DNA of 64,000 nucleotides from Actinomadura luteofluorescens (GTDB taxonomy: Bacteria; Actinomycetota; Actinomycetes; Streptosporangiales; Streptosporangiaceae), in the NCBI RefSeq assembly GCF_013409365.1, contig NZ_JACCBA010000001.1, forward strand, positions 3,100,001 through 3,164,000, read 5' to 3'. Every line of letters starts with the position of its first letter. The first letter of the stretch is position 1. Both the position numbers and the translations under genes were made by a program. Below are positions 7,209 to 16,199 of this stretch, in pieces. The notes under the pieces were generated by a model, which worked only from the letters and a program-made list of their open reading frames with translations, did no database searches and was not told where the DNA came from.

Positions 7209-9051
7209 CTAGGATTGGTCAGCGTCGACTTGGGCGCGCGCCTCCCGGAGACCGGCGACGCCCGGTTCCAGATCGGCCGCGAGCTCGGTGATCCGCCCGG
7301 TCAGGAACGCCTCGCGGGTCTGCCGGCGCTGCATCTTCCCGCTGGTCGTCCGCCTCACCGAGCCCCGCGCGGCCAGCACGACGCTGACGGCGGGCAGCTC
7401 GAACGTCCGGGTGACCCGGGTCCTGACCGCCGCGGCCACCTCCTCCAGGGGCGTCCCGGCCGCCGCCCGGGTGCTGATCTCCTGGACGATGACGACCTGC
7501 TCCCGGCTCGCGTCGGCCCCGCCGCCCTCGGGCGGCCCCGGGCCGAGGTCGGGGTCGATGGCGGCGTCGATCGCGAAGGCGGCGCCGAGCAGGGCGGCCG
7601 GATGCGCGGCGCGTGCCACTTCCTCGATGTCGTGCGCGTGGATGTTGCGGCCGTTGACGATGATCAGGTCCTTGATCCGCCCGGTGACGTACAGCTCGCC
7701 GTCGGCGGTGAAGCCGAGATCGCCCGTCCGCAGGAACGGGCCCTCGCCGCCGGCCGTGCGGGCGCGGAACGTCGCCTCGGTCTGCTCGGGGCTCTCCCAG
7801 TAGCCGCGCGCGACGCTGCCGCCGCGCACCCAGATCTCCCCCACGCGCCGCTCCGGCCGCTCGGCGCCGGTCTCGGGGTCGACGACGCGGACGTCCAGGG
7901 TGACGGGACGGCCGCTGCTCACGAGCCGCCTGACGCCGTGGGCGGAGGTCCCGTCCGCGGGGACGGCCTCGTTCCGCGCGAGCGCCCCCGCGTCGAAGTC
8001 GCGGACGACGGGGCCGCCGCCGAGGGGCGCGCCGGTGATGAGCAGCGTCGTCTCGGCCATCCCGTAGCACGGCATCCACATCGAGGGCCGGAACCCGACC
8101 GGGGCGAACCGCTCGGCCATCGCCTCCAGCGTCGCGGCCCGGACGGGCTCGGCGCCGTTCTTCACGACGGTCAGCGACGACAGGTCCAGGCCCTCCAGCT
8201 GCCGGTCGGTGACGCGGCGCAGCACCAGCTCGTACCCGAAGTTCGGCGCCACGGTGATCGTCCCCCGGTACCGGGTGATCAGCTCAAGCCACAGCACCGG
8301 GCGCTTGATGAACGTGATCGGCGAGGTGAAGACGTACCGGCAGCCGAGGTAGAGCGGCTGGAGGAACTGCCCCACCAGCCCCATGTCGTGGTAGTGCGGC
8401 ACCCAGCCGACGCCGACCGTGGCGGGCGACCCCTCGATGCGGCGCCTGATCTCCTCGCCGTTGGCCAGCAGGTTGCCGTGGGTCACCATGACGCCCTTCG
8501 GCTCGCTGGTCGACCCGGAGGTGTACTGGAGGAAGGCGACGGTGTCCGGCCCGGACCGCGGAGGGGACCAGTCCCCGGCGTCGGTGTCCTTGCCGGCCTG
8601 GGTGTCCAGGCAGTGGACTCGTCCTTTCAGCCCGGCGGCCGACAGCCACGCGTCGAGGGTGTCGCGGTGGGCGGTGTCGGTGAGGATCAGCGCGACGTCG
8701 GCGTCCTCGATGATCCGGCGGGTGCGGCCGAAGCGGCCCGCGTCCAGGTCCGGAAGCGGGGGCCGGGACGGCGATGACGCGCGCGTACAGGCAGCCGAGG
8801 AACGCCGCCAGGAACTCCAGCCCCTCCGGGTAGAGCAGCAGGACGGCCCGGTCCCGTAAGCCGCGCGCCTCCAGGCGGCAGCCGAGCGCGCGGGCCTTGC
8901 GGTCCAGGTCGGCGAAGCCGAGCACGTTCTCCTTGTACCTGCGTCCCGGTTCCTCGCTGATGAAGGTGAAGGAGCGGGTGTCGCCGTGCGTCCGGATGTT
9001 CTTCCGGACGAGCGACACGAAATCTCTCGTCGTCTCCGGTGGCCCGGCCAT
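7209..9051 (-). pseudogene. Fatty acyl-AMP ligase (FAAL) with an apparent +1 frameshift
   Basis: The encoded enzyme would adenylate a fatty acid and hand it to an acyl carrier protein. ATG 9051 opens a frame with RKNIRTHGDTRSFTFISEE and LYPEGLEFLAAFLGCLYARVIAVPAP. The homologous reading then continues in another frame (DAGRFGRTRRIIEDADVALIL, then QYTSGSTSEPKGV, GWVPHYHDMGLVGQFLQPLYLG, and DLIIVNGRNIHAHDIE). The switch lies in a run of five G on the + strand (8758-8762); removing one base restores a single 613-residue protein of normal FAAL length. Everything else is intact, so a sequencing error or a recent mutation is likely. It starts 5 bases after the upstream acyl-CoA dehydrogenase gene. 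Confidence 0.85.
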
Positions 9052-9056
9052 GGGTG

Positions 9057-11015
9057 TCACTCGTCCTCGGGGGAGATGAGCAGGGAGGGCGGGAGCGCGG
9101 ACAGGGAGAGCAGGGAGAACCAGCGCCGCTCGCCCTCGCCGCGGAACATCGCGTCCTCCAGCGGCGGGAGGAACTCCTCGGACAGGACGGTGTCGGGCTG
9201 CGCCCGCTGGAGCAGCCGCTGCAGGCACAGGACGAGCCACTGGCCGTCCTCGAACGCCCCGCCGAACACCTGCCGGTTGTGCAGCCAGGTGAGCATGCAC
9301 GACGCCATCGCGTGCAGCTCGCAGTACCGTCGGGCCCGTGTCAGCGCCGCGACCGAGGACGTGTCGCCCTCGTTCTTGCGGATGCCCTCCTCGATCCTGG
9401 CGCGCAGGGTGCCGATGGCGGACAGCAGGTCCTTCAGCTCGGCCGCGACGCCGGGCGCGGCGTGCGCGTTCGCCGCCGCGAGCACCTCCTCGGAGATCTC
9501 CTCGAACCGCTGGCCGATCTCGTCGCGCCCCTCGTTGGTGAGCTGGAGCAGGCGGCCGTCGGGGTCCCAGGCGGGCGGGGTCCGCGTCCAGCAGAACAGG
9601 TCGGCGAGCAGCTCGTCCTCGCGGCCCGTCTCCGCCGGCGGGTCGATCAGGAAGGGCAGCTGGCCCGCGACGTTGGCGAGGTTCACGTGCGTGGTGCCCT
9701 CGAAGATGCTCGCGATCGCGTGGTCGCGCTGGAGCTTCTGGAACACCCCGTGCGCCACGCCCTCGCGCAGGTAGCCGCGCGCGGCGAGCACGGTCCCGAT
9801 GCTGGCCACGACCTCCTCGCCGAGGACGGGCACGAAGTACTTCACGATCGAGGACCACAGGCTGAGCCGCCCGGGCGCGACCGTCAGGCAGCGCGCCACC
9901 GGGATCGCCACGCACTCGGCGATCAGCAGGTCCAGGTGCGCCTTGACCAGGTGGTCGCGGATCACCGGGATCCGGTAGATGTCCGAGCCGTAGAGGGTGC
10001 GCTGGCGCGCGTACTCCATCCCGATGCGCACCACCGCGTCCATCGTCCCGACCGACAGCGCCGCGATCGCGGTCCGGGTGATCTGCAGGGTCTTGAGCGT
10101 CTGGACGAGCCCGGAGCCGCGCCGCCCGATCACCCGCTCGGCGGGCAGCCGCGCCCCGGAGAACGCGACGCCGGACAGGTCGTGGCCGCGCAGCCCGACC
10201 GTCCGGACGGGTGGCAGCGTCGACCAGGCCGCCGGGTCCAGTTCCCGCTTGTCGACCAGGATGAGGGAGAAGTCGCGCGGGCCGGTCCTGGCGTAGGTGG
10301 TGACGAACCGTCCGCGGGTGGCGTTGCCGACCGGCCACTTCACCCCGGTCAGTACCAGCTCGTCCCCCTGGATGTCGGCCTCCGACTCCGACGCCATCAC
10401 GTCGCTGCCGTGGTCGGCCTCCGAGACGCCGAAGCAGGCCAGGTCCCCGCGCAGCACCCCGTCCGCCACGGTCCTGCGCTGCCAGGCGTCGCCCCACAGC
10501 CACACCGGGTTGACCGCCAGCAGCCCGGACCCGTACATCACCGCGACGGTGACGCTGCGGCGTGAGATGCCGCGAGTGACGAAGAACAGCTCCTCAAGGG
10601 TCGTGAGGCGCCCGCCCAGCCCGCTCGGCACCAGGTATTTCGGGAAGCCCCACGCCCTGACGGCGTCCACCGCGCCCGGGGGCAGCTCGTCGCGCTCCTC
10701 CGCCTCCACGATGGCCTTGTAGGAGAACGGCCCCGCCTCGTCGTCCATCGGGTCGCCGAGATAGCCGTCCAGGTCGGCGGCGATCCGGTGCGCCGGCGCC
10801 AGCCTCTCGCGGGGGTGCCGCCCGGGCGCGGCCCCCTCGGAGGCGGGCTGCTCGGGCGCTGGGCTCTCAGAGGAGGACGTCTCGGACGCGGGGTTCTCAG
10901 AAGGGCCGGGGTGTACGGGATGCGCGGGATGGACGGAGCTCTCAGCGTGGGCCCCGGGGGCGGAGTGGGCGGGGCGGACGGGGTGCACGGGGTGTGCGGG
11001 GACCTTGCTATCCAT
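9057..11015 (-). CDS. Acyl-CoA dehydrogenase-family flavoprotein with low-complexity N-terminus
   Basis: A 652-residue member of the acyl-CoA dehydrogenase superfamily, which usually introduces a 2,3 double bond into acyl thioesters using FAD. The first 70 residues are His/Pro/Ala/Ser/Glu-rich repeats (HPVHPVRPAHS) and probably disordered. The middle shows FAD/substrate-binding segments (ACFGVSEADHGSDV, LTGVKWPVGNATRG) and the C-terminal helical domain (QRTLYGSDIYRIPVIRDHLVKAHLDLLIAE, IFEGTTHVNLAN). About 150 extra residues follow the family core. An AAGGA ribosome site precedes ATG 11015. Its place between carrier protein and FAAL genes suggests it acts on a carrier-bound chain. Confidence 0.85.
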   Translation of the reverse strand: MDSKVPAHPVHPVRPAHSAPGAHAESSVHPAHPVHPGPSENPASETSSSESPAPEQPASEGAAPGRHPRERLAPAHRIAADLDGYLGDPMDDEAGPFSYKAIVEAEERDELPPGAVDAVRAWGFPKYLVPSGLGGRLTTLEELFFVTRGISRRSVTVAVMYGSGLLAVNPVWLWGDAWQRRTVADGVLRGDLACFGVSEADHGSDVMASESEADIQGDELVLTGVKWPVGNATRGRFVTTYARTGPRDFSLILVDKRELDPAAWSTLPPVRTVGLRGHDLSGVAFSGARLPAERVIGRRGSGLVQTLKTLQITRTAIAALSVGTMDAVVRIGMEYARQRTLYGSDIYRIPVIRDHLVKAHLDLLIAECVAIPVARCLTVAPGRLSLWSSIVKYFVPVLGEEVVASIGTVLAARGYLREGVAHGVFQKLQRDHAIASIFEGTTHVNLANVAGQLPFLIDPPAETGREDELLADLFCWTRTPPAWDPDGRLLQLTNEGRDEIGQRFEEISEEVLAAANAHAAPGVAAELKDLLSAIGTLRARIEEGIRKNEGDTSSVAALTRARRYCELHAMASCMLTWLHNRQVFGGAFEDGQWLVLCLQRLLQRAQPDTVLSEEFLPPLEDAMFRGEGERRWFSLLSLSALPPSLLISPEDE

Positions 11016-11087
11016 TTTTCCTTCGACTCCCTTGTGTGGGTCGCGCCTTCCTGTTCGCGGGCCGCGACTCCTGAACGGGTCGGCTCC

Positions 11088-11540
11088 CTATGGCTGCGCG
11101 GTGTCGCCGGACGGGCCCCCCGCGTCGTCGGCGTTCTTCGGGTCCTCCATGCGCCTGCCGACCACCCGGGCGAGCGTCATCGCCGCGGGCAGCGGGCGGA
11201 CCATGACGGTCAGGCCGGTGACGAGCCCGCTCTCGCCGAACCTCAGCAGGTCCAGCCCCTGGAGGTCCTTGCCCAGCACCCTGGCGCTGAAGACCAGCGC
11301 CTGCGCCGGGGGGCCCGCGCCGTTCGTCCCGCCCGAGGGGACGCCCACCAACTCGTCGGTGTAGTGGAAGTCCTCGAAGACCTCCAGCAGGACGCCGAGC
11401 AGGGCGGCGACGGCGTCGCGCCCCAGGTAGGGCTTCACCATCACCGGGCTGCGGAACTCGATGCCGGGGTCCAGCGCACCGGTGATGGCGGCGAGGTCCT
11501 TGGCCTCCACCGCCGATCGGAACGTTCCGGGAACCGTCAT
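11088..11540 (-). CDS. NTF2-like (SnoaL-type fold) small protein
   Basis: A 150-residue protein whose first 115 residues read as an NTF2/SnoaL-like cone fold: FRSAVEAKDLAAITGALDPGIEFRSPVMVKPYLGRDAVAALLGVLLEVF, followed by strands FHYTDELVG and GLDLLRFGESGLVTGLTVMVRPL. Members include small isomerases, cyclases and ligand-binding proteins, so the reaction cannot be inferred. A GGGAG ribosome site precedes ATG 11540. It lies in the lipid operon between an SGNH hydrolase and the acyl-CoA dehydrogenase. Confidence 0.75.
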   Translation of the reverse strand: MTVPGTFRSAVEAKDLAAITGALDPGIEFRSPVMVKPYLGRDAVAALLGVLLEVFEDFHYTDELVGVPSGGTNGAGPPAQALVFSARVLGKDLQGLDLLRFGESGLVTGLTVMVRPLPAAMTLARVVGRRMEDPKNADDAGGPSGDTAQP

Positions 11541-11570
11541 CCGAGCTGCTCCCTTCGCTTGCCGTTACGG

Positions 11571-12416
11571 TCAGTCGGCCGTCCTCGGCGGGACGGCTCC
11601 GGCGGGGGGCGTGTCCTGTGGCGGTTCGCCGGGCCCGGCGGCGCCGGGTCCGGTGGCGGGAGCGGGGGCTGGGAAGGCGGCGCGGGCGAGGTCGCGCGCC
11701 CAGGCCCGGTAGCCCGCGGCCGACGGGTGGAAGCCGTCGGCCGCGAAGAGCCGCGGGTCGCGGGCCATCGTCTCGTCCATGGGAGCGTGGACGGCGCCGC
11801 CCGCCTCGGCCGCGTCCCGCGTGATCCGGTCCATCGCCCGCGCCCGCGCGCCGAGGACCGAGCGCAGCGGCCGCGGCAGCGCGGGGAACCGGTGCACCGG
11901 CGGCATCCCGGCGACGAGCACCGTCGCCTCCGGGAACCGGCCCCGCAGGAGGGCGACGAGTTCGGTCACGTCCGCCGCCCACCGGCGCAGGGGACGCCGT
12001 CTGAGCAGGTCGTTGATGCCCGCGGTGACGACCACCAGGTTCGGCGCGGAGCCGTTCGCGGGCGGGACGAGCCCGCCGATGATGCGCCGGGCCGTCGCGC
12101 CGTTCCGGCCGGAGACCGACCAGGCCACGCTGCGCCGCAGCCGCTCGCCCAGCTCCTCCGCCAGGAAGCCGGGCAGCGCCTCGGCGTGCCGGGACGCGCC
12201 GACGCCCACGGCGGTGGACTCGCCGATCACCACGACCCGGAAGGCCGGGCCCCGCCCGGGGTCGGCGCCGGCGACGAAGCCCTGCTCGTCCCCGGTCGCC
12301 GGGTCCAGCCTCGGTGTCCGCCGCACCGTCCGCCATGCCTGCACGACCAGTACGGGAGCCAGGAACAGCAGCATCGGCGAACGGAATGCGCGAGCGACGG
12401 AATATGCTCTTTTCAT
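11571..12416 (-). CDS. SGNH-family hydrolase, membrane-anchored or secreted
   Basis: A 281-residue SGNH/GDSL-superfamily esterase or acyltransferase. The N-terminus has a hydrophobic segment (SPMLLFLAPVLVVQAW, about 13-28) after a basic start, so it may be membrane-anchored. Block I is GES (IGESTAVG, nucleophile Ser67), block III is TAGINDL, and block V is FAADGFHPS with the catalytic Asp and His. The C-terminus is Pro/Ala/Gly-rich. It lies 34 bases after a second SGNH gene in the lipid operon. It might release or transfer an acyl group from the carrier protein. Confidence 0.85.
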   Translation of the reverse strand: MKRAYSVARAFRSPMLLFLAPVLVVQAWRTVRRTPRLDPATGDEQGFVAGADPGRGPAFRVVVIGESTAVGVGASRHAEALPGFLAEELGERLRRSVAWSVSGRNGATARRIIGGLVPPANGSAPNLVVVTAGINDLLRRRPLRRWAADVTELVALLRGRFPEATVLVAGMPPVHRFPALPRPLRSVLGARARAMDRITRDAAEAGGAVHAPMDETMARDPRLFAADGFHPSAAGYRAWARDLARAAFPAPAPATGPGAAGPGEPPQDTPPAGAVPPRTAD

Positions 12417-12450
12417 CAGTCTCCCAGACTGCTGGATCGGCCCCCGTGAC

Positions 12451-13092
12451 TCATTTCACCCGCTCGCCGAGCAGGCTTGCCGCGAGTTGCGCCATCACTT
12501 CCGCGACATAGGCGTGCCCATCCGGGTTCAGATGGATTCCGTCGGCGCTCCACATCGCGGGATCGGCGACCCTCGCCACCGTGTCCCGCTCCGGGAACGC
12601 CATTCCGAACAGGCGTGAAACCCGGTCGAGTTCGGCATTGAAATCGTGGATGCGCTGCACCGTGCGTTTCTTGCGGAACTGCGAGATCGGCGAGATGTCC
12701 AGCAGCGGCGGCCGCGGCACCGGGATGGCCAGGACGACCGCGCCGCGCCCGCGCGCCCAGCCGAACAGCTCCGCCAGCCGCAGCGCCGCGGCCTCCCGCT
12801 CGAAGCCGCGCAGCGCGTCGTTCATGCCGCAGCCGAGCACGACCAGCCGCGGCGCCAGGTCGCGGACGGCGGGCAGCTGGTCGCGGACCACGTCCTCGAC
12901 CGTCGCTCCCGGGTCGGAGGCGTTGAGCATCTCCTCGCGGGAAATCCCCAGGTGACGGGCCAGCCGTCCGGCCCAGCCGAGCCACCCGCCGGCCGGGTCC
13001 GGATCGTCCTGGCCCTCGGCCACGCTGTCGCCGAGCACCACCATGGCGGGCCCGGCGCCGCCGCCGCCCGCCTCGGGGGGCCGGTCGGCCAT
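12451..13092 (-). CDS. SGNH/GDSL-family hydrolase
   Basis: A 213-residue SGNH hydrolase without an obvious signal peptide. Block I is VVLGDSVAEG (Ser23), block III is LGCGMNDAL and block V is WSADGIHLNPDGH. The ATG overlaps the stop codon of the carrier-protein gene (TGATG), which indicates coupled translation; a GTG three bases upstream is an alternative start. The direct linkage to a carrier protein suggests that the substrate is a carrier-bound or carrier-derived acyl ester. Confidence 0.87.
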   Translation of the reverse strand: MADRPPEAGGGGAGPAMVVLGDSVAEGQDDPDPAGGWLGWAGRLARHLGISREEMLNASDPGATVEDVVRDQLPAVRDLAPRLVVLGCGMNDALRGFEREAAALRLAELFGWARGRGAVVLAIPVPRPPLLDISPISQFRKKRTVQRIHDFNAELDRVSRLFGMAFPERDTVARVADPAMWSADGIHLNPDGHAYVAEVMAQLAASLLGERVK

Positions 13093-13355
13093 CACGCGAC
13101 GAGGTCGAGCAGGTAGTCGGTGAGGTCGGCCACCGTCTCCCGGCGCCGCGCCTCGGCCACGTCGACCTCCACCTGCAGGTGGTCCTCGATGTCGCTGATG
13201 ATGCTGATCGCGTACACCGAGTCGACCCCGTAACGGGCGAGTTCGACCCCGGGGTCGATGTTTTCCACAGGCCTGTCGAGGTAGAAGGCGATCTTGTCAA
13301 GAAGCCACGATTGCAGCTCGTCGTGGGAAATTATTTCCGATCGGGACACCGCCAC
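13092..13355 (-). CDS. Acyl carrier protein
   Basis: An 87-residue phosphopantetheine-dependent carrier protein. The attachment motif is YGVDSVYAI with the modified Ser at 46, flanked by helices ELQSWLLDKIAFYLDRPVENIDP and TVADLTDYLLDLV. The length is normal for a free-standing carrier. It is the first gene of the operon carrier protein - SGNH - SGNH - NTF2-like - acyl-CoA dehydrogenase - FAAL. The FAAL is the obvious candidate to load it. Confidence 0.92.
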   Translation of the reverse strand: MAVSRSEIISHDELQSWLLDKIAFYLDRPVENIDPGVELARYGVDSVYAISIISDIEDHLQVEVDVAEARRRETVADLTDYLLDLVA

Positions 13356-13813
13356 TCCTCCTTATGTCAGAGGATCATCGAAACAATCGCGATTGGTAAC
13401 GGAAGACGAGCAACACGCAAGATACAGCCAAATGGTTGGCGTGTCTCGATCCGGATGTGAACGATCGGACACGGGGGTGTCTCCGTCCTGTAAACCCAGT
13501 CAGTGGTACGGTAAAAACGGCGATAAGTTACTTACCGGTAACCACTTCCGATAAGGGCCCAACGCGGGCGGTCGCGGACCCGCCGCCCCGCGCGCCCCAC
13601 CGACCCGTTCTCCCCCGCGCGACTCCCGGCGGCACGCTACCTGCGCCGTTCCATAGTCAGCCTCGCCCCGGCGCCCCTCGGCCCCGGCCGCGAACCGGGC
13701 ACGTTCCAGGAGAGTTTCGGACAACCCTTCGGGCGAGTCCCGTGCCGCCCGGCCGAGGCACCCTTACCTGAAGGCAAGGGCCATCTGTCCATCCAGTCGG
13801 CGCCCTCAGTCTG
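13356..13813. other. 458-base intergenic region upstream of the lipid operon
   Basis: No gene is seen. The part next to the carrier-protein gene (to about 13560) is noticeably less G+C-rich than its surroundings and probably holds the operon promoter. It includes a dyad centred on TTACCGGTAA (13532-13541) with outer arms AAGT and ACTT (about 13525-13547), resembling a TetR-type operator. CGATAAG occurs on both sides of it. The remainder is G+C-rich without recognisable features. Confidence 0.45.
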
Positions 13814-14818
13814 TCAGGACACGCTTACCGGACCGTTCAGCCACGACACGACCGGGTTGGGCTCTCGCTCCACCGCCAGCCGGTCCCGGACGGCCTGCGC
13901 ATGCCGGGCCCTCCAGCGGTGCGCCGCGAGACGGTGGAATCTTGCGAGCGCAGCCGCCCCCGGACGCCCGCCCTCCGTGACCGCGTAGCCGTGCCGCCGC
14001 AGCCGGGACGCGAGGACGTGCTGGACGAGGTCCGCCTCCCACCCCTCCAGGCGCTCGCGCCAGGCGCCGACCTGGCGGCCGTGCACGGCCTCGTGCGTTC
14101 CCAGGTGCCACTTGCGCGCGGACGGCACCGTCTGCCGCGCGTGCCGGTACGCCCCCGTCATGCCGGGGTCGTACTCCTCCCCGAGGAACGCGCACAGCCT
14201 CGTCAGGGCGCCCTCGGGCTCGGCGACCAGGTCCTCGTAGCGGAACTCGTAGAAGGTGTCCGGGCCCAGGCGGGTCTGGAGGCGCGCGCCCATGTCGATC
14301 GCCTCCCGCCACGTCAGCGCGGCGGCGTAGATGTCGCCGTCGAACCACGGCATCCGGGTCAGCGAGCTCACCGCGTCCCGGCCGTCCCTGACGAGGTGGA
14401 CGAACTGGGCGTCGGGGAACATCCGCCGGAGCATCGGCACCCGGCGGAAGTAGCTCGGCCGCTTGTCCCCCCAGCGCGGCTTCCCGTGCCGGCGCGCGTA
14501 GGCGCGGAACACCGCCGCGATCGCCGACCCGAGCGTCGGCGGCCCCTGCACGATCTCCTCGACCACGGCCGCGGCGTCCAGCCGCAGCACCCCGAACTTG
14601 GTGCCCTCCCCGGCGGTGATCCATTCGGCCAGCGCGCGCCGGTTCCCCGGCCGCTCCAGGTCGCCGAACCGGTGCCGGATGTCGTAGGAAATGTGCACGA
14701 ACCGGGTCTCGGAGGGGAACGCGATGTGCCGGTGCGAGTGCAGCATCTGCTGGAGCAGCGTCGTCCCCGAGCGCGGGCACCCGAGCACGAAGATGGGCCT
14801 GCACGACTCCCCCCTCAT
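13814..14818 (-). CDS. Sulfotransferase-family protein
   Basis: A protein of about 334 residues of the PAPS-dependent sulfotransferase superfamily (PF13469-like). The 5'-phosphosulfate-binding loop FVLGCPRSGTTLLQQML is at the N-terminus and the 3'-phosphate-binding segment LVRDGRDAVSSLTRMPWFDG lies in the middle, with FEFRYEDLVAEPE later (as FYEFRYEDL). ATG 14818 was chosen because the P-loop then sits at residues 9-25; the frame is open further upstream but that part is Arg-rich and unlike the family. It is encoded on the same strand as the lipid operon, 458 bases upstream of it. It could sulfate a lipid or other metabolite. Confidence 0.85.
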   Translation of the reverse strand: MRGESCRPIFVLGCPRSGTTLLQQMLHSHRHIAFPSETRFVHISYDIRHRFGDLERPGNRRALAEWITAGEGTKFGVLRLDAAAVVEEIVQGPPTLGSAIAAVFRAYARRHGKPRWGDKRPSYFRRVPMLRRMFPDAQFVHLVRDGRDAVSSLTRMPWFDGDIYAAALTWREAIDMGARLQTRLGPDTFYEFRYEDLVAEPEGALTRLCAFLGEEYDPGMTGAYRHARQTVPSARKWHLGTHEAVHGRQVGAWRERLEGWEADLVQHVLASRLRRHGYAVTEGGRPGAAALARFHRLAAHRWRARHAQAVRDRLAVEREPNPVVSWLNGPVSVS

Positions 14819-15169
14819 GGCCCGCGAACTACCCGCGACCCCTGGAAGAAAGCTCAAACGAACCTCAACAGCACTTGAAAACCACAGGTCACAGGCGTCC
14901 CAGCAGTCACATGGGCCCCTCACGCCGACCCGTCCGGGCCTCCTGTTCCCCCGGCGCCGAAGGCGTGTCGGCCTCAGGCGCCGGCTCGGCCCCGCCCGTT
15001 TATTCTCCCGCCGCATGCACCGGAAGTGGTTGAACGTTCGAGTGCTTTCAATGGGCGTTCCGGGCTGGCCATGCCCTTCCTGGGCAATACTCGATGCGCG
15101 GTTTTACTCGTCCGCCCATAGAGCGGCGATATATGCGTCGCCCGGCGGTGTGGACGCTTCCCGAGTGGC
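14819..15169. other. 351-base intergenic region
   Basis: No gene is seen. It contains an inverted repeat CCGGCGCC (14951-14958) / GGCGCCGG (14977-14984) that could form a hairpin terminating the LysR-type gene, and a small palindrome GAACGTTC at 15032-15039. The promoter of the sulfotransferase gene should lie here, but no clear -35/-10 pair was identified. Confidence 0.4.
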
Positions 15170-16120
15170 TCACGGCGCGGCGTCCGCCGGCGCTCCGTTC
15201 CTTTCCTCGGGCGACGTTTCCGGCGTCCCGCGACGTGGCGGCGCGGGCGCCACCGGGACGTCCAGGGCCTCCAGAAAGGCGGTGGCGGCCGGAGACGGCC
15301 CCAGGCGGCTCCAGACCAGGTGCTCCACCCGGGTGGGCGGATCACGGAGCTCGACGACGCGCAGCCCGGCGAGCCCGGTGACGAAGGCGGCGGGCAGCAT
15401 GCCGACGCCCAGGCCCAGCCGGACCAGCCGCACCACGAGGTCGGGGGTCGTCACCTCGAAGGCGACGTCACGGCCGACCCCGGCGGCGGCGAACGCCTCG
15501 TCCGACTGGGCCCGCCCGGCCGTGCCCGCGGAGAAGTCGACGAACACCTCGTCCGAGAGCCGGCGCAGGCCGACGTCCACCGCGTCGGCCAGCGGGTGCC
15601 CGGGGGCGACCACCGCCACCAGCTCGCCGTGCGCCAGGACGCGGCCGTGCACGCCCTTCGGCCGGGCACTGCGCGGCAGCCCGAGGAAAGCGAGGTCCAG
15701 CGTGCCCTGCCGCACCCGCTCGGCCATTTCGGCGCTCCCCCCCACGCGCAACGTGACCCGCACCTGCGGATGGCGGACGTGGAAATCCTTCAGCGCGCTC
15801 GGCAGGTCCACCGCCGTCACGGTGGGGATGGCGCCGATGGCGAGCCGTCCGCGGATCTCCCCGGAGACCGCCGCGACCTCGGCGCGGGCCCGGTCGGCGG
15901 CGTCGAGGGCCTGCCGGGCGGCGGGCAGGAACGCCTCACCGGCGGGGGTCAGCCGGACCCGCCGGCTGGTCCGGTCGAAGAGCCGGGTGCCGAGCTCGCG
16001 CTCCAGCCGGGCGATCTGGTGGCTCAGCGCCGACTGGACGACCCGGCACCGCTCGGCCGCCCGGGTGAAGTTCGACGTCTCCGCCACCGCGACCACGTAG
16101 CGCATCTGCTGGAGCTCCAT
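15170..16120 (-). CDS. LysR-family transcriptional regulator
   Basis: A 316-residue LysR-type regulator. The N-terminal winged helix is textbook: MELQQMRYVVAVAETSNFTRAAERCRVVQSALSHQIARLE as separate helices, then LGTRLFDRTSRRVRLTPAGE. The C-terminal effector-binding domain follows from about residue 90. ATG 16120 was chosen because it places the HTH at the usual position. It diverges from an MFS transporter gene 79 bases away, its most likely target. Confidence 0.92.
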   Translation of the reverse strand: MELQQMRYVVAVAETSNFTRAAERCRVVQSALSHQIARLERELGTRLFDRTSRRVRLTPAGEAFLPAARQALDAADRARAEVAAVSGEIRGRLAIGAIPTVTAVDLPSALKDFHVRHPQVRVTLRVGGSAEMAERVRQGTLDLAFLGLPRSARPKGVHGRVLAHGELVAVVAPGHPLADAVDVGLRRLSDEVFVDFSAGTAGRAQSDEAFAAAGVGRDVAFEVTTPDLVVRLVRLGLGVGMLPAAFVTGLAGLRVVELRDPPTRVEHLVWSRLGPSPAATAFLEALDVPVAPAPPRRGTPETSPEERNGAPADAAP

Positions 16121-16138
16121 GGATCCATCTTGTATCGC

Positions 16139-16177
16139 GATCAATCGGATGACGAACATGTGTTGGACTCATTGATC
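16139..16177. promoter_or_regulatory. Inverted repeat between LysR and MFS genes
   Basis: GATCAAT (16139-16145) and ATTGATC (16171-16177) are exact inverted copies separated by 25 bases in the short divergent intergenic region. LysR-type regulators often contact two half-sites of this kind upstream of a divergent target. Confidence 0.45.
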
Positions 16178-16199
16178 CGGCCGGGGCGAGACTCCGGGG

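Noticed and set aside
8284..10503. A 739-codon minus-strand frame overlapping the acyl-CoA dehydrogenase and FAAL genes
   Set aside because: Only its last part, from ATG 9051, is real (FAAL N-terminus); upstream it is an out-of-frame shadow of the acyl-CoA dehydrogenase gene.
13500..13771. Short open frames upstream of the carrier-protein gene
   Set aside because: They overlap on both strands, lack ribosome sites and show Pro/Arg-rich translations typical of random high-GC DNA.
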